This document shows, piece by piece, positions 61,300 through 64,000 of a DNA stretch of 64,000 nucleotides. The stretch is from assembly GCF_008312835.1 (NCBI RefSeq), contig NZ_VSKS01000005.1:124001-188000 (forward strand), written 5' to 3'. Both the position numbers and the translations under genes were made by a program. The stretch's first letter is position 1, and each line of letters opens with the position of its first letter. Below the pieces are notes generated by a model, which was given only the letters and a program-made list of their open reading frames with translations, was not told the DNA's origin and made no database searches. Source of the stretch: Streptomyces marokkonensis. GTDB lineage: Bacteria > Actinomycetota > Actinomycetes > Streptomycetales > Streptomycetaceae.

Positions 61300-61391
61300 C
61301 CGCCTCTCGCGCGGCTGCGGCCTCTCGCGCGGCTACGCCCTCTCGCGCTGCTGCGGCCTCTCGCGCGCCTACGGCCTCCCCTGCGGCTACG
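61300..61391. repeat. Five tandem ~18-nt repeats
   Basis: Five units of about 18 nt with consensus CGGCCTCTCGCGCGGCTA, diverged from one another, ending in the last codons of the MTA phosphorylase gene. No gene of its own is evident. Confidence 0.7.
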
Positions 61392-62229
61392 GCAGCGGGA
61401 ACCCCGGGTCCATACCGCCCAGCGCCGATGAGCACAGGCAGTCCCGTTCCGCGGTCGCCGGCAGCGCGGCCACCGCGTCGAACAGCACGCCCCGCAACCG
61501 GTCCACGTTGGCCGCGAACACCCGCAGCACCTCGTCGTGGGAGACGCCCTCACCGGTCTCGGCGCCGGCGTCGAGGTCGGTGACCAGGGTCAGGGAGCTG
61601 TAGCAGAGCTCCAGCTCGCGGGCGAGGACCGCCTCGGGGTGGCCGGTCATGCCCACCACCGACCAGCCCTGCGCACGGTGCCACAACGATTCGGCGCGGG
61701 TGGAGAAGCGCGGCCCCTCCACCACGACCAGCGTGCCGCCGTCCACCGGCTCCCAGTCCCGGCCGCGCGCCGCCTTCAGTGCGGCCGCCCGCCCGGTGGG
61801 GCAGTAGGGGTCGGCCAGGGACACATGGACCACGTTCGGCACGGTGCCGTCGGGCAGCGGCAGCCCGTCGAAGTACGTGCCCACCCGGGCTTTGGTGCGG
61901 TCCACGAGCTGGTCCGGCACCAGCAGCGTGCCCGGCCCGTACTCGGGCCGCAGGCCGCCCACCGCGCACGGCCCGAGGATCTGGCGCGCGCCGACCGACC
62001 GCAGTGCCCAGAGGTTGGCGCGGTAGTTGATGCGGTGCGGCGGCAGATGGTGACCGCGTCCGTGCCGGGGCAGGAAGGCGACCCGGCGCCCGGCCACCTC
62101 GCCGAGGAAGAGGGAGTCGCTGGGCGCCCCGTAGGGGGTGTCGACCTGGACCTCGGTCACGTCGTCGAGGAAGGAGTAGAAGCCGGAGCCGCCGATCACG
62201 CCGATCTCGGCCTTCGCCATGTTCGCCAT
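61387..62229 (-). CDS. mtnP: S-methyl-5'-thioadenosine phosphorylase
   Basis: 280 aa from the ATG at 62229 (a GTG at 62238 and an ATG at 62220 are alternatives). GVIGGSGFYSFLDDVTEVQV, FLPRHGRGHHLPPHRINYRA and GMTGHPEAVLARELELCYSS are MTAP motifs. Splits methylthioadenosine with phosphate to adenine and methylthioribose-1-phosphate, starting methionine salvage. Confidence 0.92.
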   Translation of the reverse strand: MANMAKAEIGVIGGSGFYSFLDDVTEVQVDTPYGAPSDSLFLGEVAGRRVAFLPRHGRGHHLPPHRINYRANLWALRSVGARQILGPCAVGGLRPEYGPGTLLVPDQLVDRTKARVGTYFDGLPLPDGTVPNVVHVSLADPYCPTGRAAALKAARGRDWEPVDGGTLVVVEGPRFSTRAESLWHRAQGWSVVGMTGHPEAVLARELELCYSSLTLVTDLDAGAETGEGVSHDEVLRVFAANVDRLRGVLFDAVAALPATAERDCLCSSALGGMDPGFPLP

Positions 62230-62263
62230 GCTCCGCACCCTAGCCGCCGCCGGATACGCCGAA

Positions 62264-62290
62264 GACCCCGTCGTCGGACGACGACGAGGT
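62264..62290 (-). terminator. Hairpin after fmdB
   Basis: ACCCCGTCGTC and GACGACGAGGT arms with one mismatch and a 5-nt loop, just past the FmdB stop. Confidence 0.55.
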
Positions 62291-62307
62291 CCCCTAGATG
62301 TTCGGCG

Positions 62308-62631
62308 CTACGCGGCGGTGGTGCCGGCGGAGCTGCCTGAGCCGGACGAACCGGACGACGAGCTCGAACCGGAACCGGAGTCCGAGGAGGAGGACGAGGA
62401 AGCGGAGGCGGTGCCGGAGGCCTTGGACGACGCCGGCGAGCTGCTCGACGAGGAGCCGCGGCTGTCGTTGCGGTAGAAACCGGAGCCCTTGAAGACGATG
62501 CCGACCGCAGAGAAGACCTTCTTCAGGCGGCCCTGGCAGTCGGGGCACTCGGTCAGGGCGTCGTCGGTGAACTTCTGCACCGCCTCGAGGCCCTCGCCGC
62601 ACTCGGTGCACTGGTACTGGTAGGTCGGCAC
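62308..62631 (-). CDS. FmdB-family zinc-ribbon protein
   Basis: 107 aa. MPTYQYQCTECGEGLEAVQK with CxxC pairs (Cys8/Cys11 and CPDC) makes the FmdB zinc ribbon; VGIVFKGSGFYRND follows, then a Ser-rich disordered tail of about 50 residues. FmdB-type proteins are poorly understood small regulators. A CIRCE element sits immediately upstream, which would put it in the HrcA heat-shock regulon. Confidence 0.85.
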   Translation of the reverse strand: MPTYQYQCTECGEGLEAVQKFTDDALTECPDCQGRLKKVFSAVGIVFKGSGFYRNDSRGSSSSSSPASSKASGTASASSSSSSDSGSGSSSSSGSSGSGSSAGTTAA

Positions 62632-62641
62632 TGTCTTCCTC

Positions 62642-62668
62642 CTGGCACTCTCACTCGATGAGTGCTAA
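62642..62668. promoter_or_regulatory. CIRCE element (HrcA operator)
   Basis: CTGGCACTC-N9-GAGTGCTAA. The right arm is a perfect 9/9 match to the CIRCE consensus and the left 7/9 (TTAGCACTC expected), with the canonical 9-nt spacer. It ends 10 nt before the fmdB ATG. Confidence 0.88.
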
Positions 62669-62698
62669 CGACGGTCCATAGTGACGTATTCCGTGGGC

Positions 62699-63985
62699 TC
62701 AGTCCACTGCGACGGGCTCGCGGTGACCCACGCCACGCGCCACGGTGCGCCCGCGCGGGCTCGTTACCAGCCGCGATCGCAGCGCCAGCAGCGTCACGAG
62801 GGCGAGCACCGTACCGGCCATCGGCACCAGGAACCCGGCGCCGTCCCAGAGGCGGTCCTCCAGCTGACCGGCGACCGTGACGGCCGCGGCCTGGCCGAGC
62901 GCGACGGCGCCGGTCAGCCAGGTGAAGGCCTCGGTGCGGGCCCCGGCCGGCACCAGGCTCTCCACCAGCGTGTAGCCGGTGATCAGGGCGGGTGCGATGC
63001 ACATGCCGACCAGGAGGCCGAGCCCGGCCAGTGGCAGCGCCGAGTGGGCGGTCCACAGGGCGGACGCGGTCAGCGCGAGCGCCGCGTAGGCGAGGATCAG
63101 GCGCCGCTGCGGGGCGGTCTTCCAGGCGATCGCGCCGCAGGCGATGCCGGCGAGCATGTTGCCCGCGGCGAAGACGCCGTAGAGGACGCCGTTCAGCCCG
63201 GGGTTGCCGATCGACTCGCTGAACGCGGCCAGCGAGACCTGCATGCCGCCGAAGACGGAACCGATACCGAGGAAGGTCACGATCAGCACGCGCACGCCCG
63301 GGACGCGCAGCGCGGGAACCTGCTCCACGCGCGCGTGCCCGTCGCGGGCCACCCGGGGCTGCGTGCCCTTCTGGGCCGCGAACAGCAGTCCGCCGATCAG
63401 GGTCAGCGCGGCCTCGGTGACCAGACCGGCGGCCGGGTCGACGGCCGTGCACAGGGCCGTGGCCAGCAGCGGTCCGACGACGAAGGTGAGCTCGTCGGTG
63501 ACGGACTCGAAGGCCGCCGCGGTCGCCATCAGGGGGGAGCCCTTGAGCCTGACGCCCCAGCGGGCGCGCACCATGGGGCCGATCTGCGGCACCGAGGCGC
63601 CCGTCGGCACGGCGGCGGCGAACAGCGCCCACAGGGGTGCGTCGGTCAGCGCCAGCGCGGTGAGGGTGAGGCCGGACACCGCGTGCACCAGGACACCGGG
63701 CACCAGCACGGCGCGCTGCCCGTGGCGGTCGGCGAGGCGGCCGCTGTAGGGGGCGAACAGGGCCATGGCGACACCGGTGACGGCGGCGACGGCGCCGGCC
63801 GCCCCGTACGAGCCGGTGGTGTGCTGCACCAGCAGCACGATGGAGAGGGTGAGCATCGCGAACGGCTGGCGTGCCGCGAAGCCGGGGAGGAGGAACGTCC
63901 ACGCGCCGCGCGTGCGCAGCAGCCGGCCGTATCCCGGACGGGAGGTGGCCGCCGGGTCCTTCGACGTGGTGACCGTGGATGCCAC
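62699..63985 (-). CDS. MFS transporter
   Basis: 428 aa from a GTG at 63985, fully within the window. RTRGAWTFLLPGFAARQPFA, GRLADRHGQRAVLVP (motif A) and about 12 TM segments. Belongs to the actinobacterial MFS group often annotated as putative efflux. Divergent gene beyond the window edge cannot be seen. Confidence 0.87.
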   Translation of the reverse strand: MASTVTTSKDPAATSRPGYGRLLRTRGAWTFLLPGFAARQPFAMLTLSIVLLVQHTTGSYGAAGAVAAVTGVAMALFAPYSGRLADRHGQRAVLVPGVLVHAVSGLTLTALALTDAPLWALFAAAVPTGASVPQIGPMVRARWGVRLKGSPLMATAAAFESVTDELTFVVGPLLATALCTAVDPAAGLVTEAALTLIGGLLFAAQKGTQPRVARDGHARVEQVPALRVPGVRVLIVTFLGIGSVFGGMQVSLAAFSESIGNPGLNGVLYGVFAAGNMLAGIACGAIAWKTAPQRRLILAYAALALTASALWTAHSALPLAGLGLLVGMCIAPALITGYTLVESLVPAGARTEAFTWLTGAVALGQAAAVTVAGQLEDRLWDGAGFLVPMAGTVLALVTLLALRSRLVTSPRGRTVARGVGHREPVAVD

Positions 63986-64000
63986 GGCCCGTGCCTTTCT

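Overview
The window is chromosomal DNA from a Streptomyces species. Supporting evidence: very high GC, frequent GTG starts, abundant TetR/MarR/MerR/WYL regulators and MFS pumps, an XRE (DUF5753) plus DUF397 pair, a close match to the HrdD sigma factor, a fruR-fruK-fruA operon, and rare TTA codons confined to apparently imported DNA. All calls were made by reading the sequence; no database was searched.

Layout. 1-8.8 kb: a cut-off Na+/solute symporter, a polytopic membrane protein, a D,D-carboxypeptidase with a long repetitive acidic N-terminus, a GPP34 protein and an XRE/DUF397 pair. 8.8-16 kb: MerR regulator, ArsR-like regulator coupled to glutathione peroxidase, MFS protein, AbiEii-like nucleotidyltransferase and a KdpD kinase with no kdpE or kdpFABC beside it. 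16-25.7 kb: a stress-type block with a MerR-like protein, GvpU-like protein, CBS protein, cold-shock protein, fatty-acid desaturase, an Asp23/AmaP envelope-stress operon, a STAS protein and a DUF5994 protein.

26.0-38.5 kb is an accretion island at a tRNA-Arg(CCU) gene (38410-38482, minus strand). Copies of the tRNA 3' half lie at about 27.92, 29.03 and 36.07 kb. The 29.03 kb copy is a perfect 46-nt direct repeat of the tRNA, which bounds a 9.4-kb segment. Three cargo starts carry tandem 13-nt repeats that look like integrase arm sites, and only the C-terminal stub of an integrase remains. Cargo: a secreted protein, a Phd/VapC toxin-antitoxin pair, an HNH nuclease with a small Ada-like zinc protein, a degenerate transposase, a frameshifted tandem-HNH gene, and the most notable locus in the window. 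That locus is a group-unknown reverse transcriptase coupled to a two-TM SMODS-associated NUDIX protein, convergent with a CD-NTase that has an AGS-C sensor domain. It looks like a composite RT/CBASS-type anti-phage system.

38.5-64 kb returns to core-like DNA: two transporters with a divergent LysR gene, an M6-type secreted protease, TetR/MFS, MarR/extradiol dioxygenase, a GNAT acetyltransferase, hrdD with a sigmaR-type promoter, TetR, a WYL regulator divergent from an MFS pump across a clear palindrome, the fructose operon (fruR-fruK-fruA), a DUF6227 protein, a P1 peptidase, MscL, a SAF-domain protein, MTA phosphorylase, an FmdB zinc-ribbon protein under a CIRCE (HrcA) element, and a final MFS gene.
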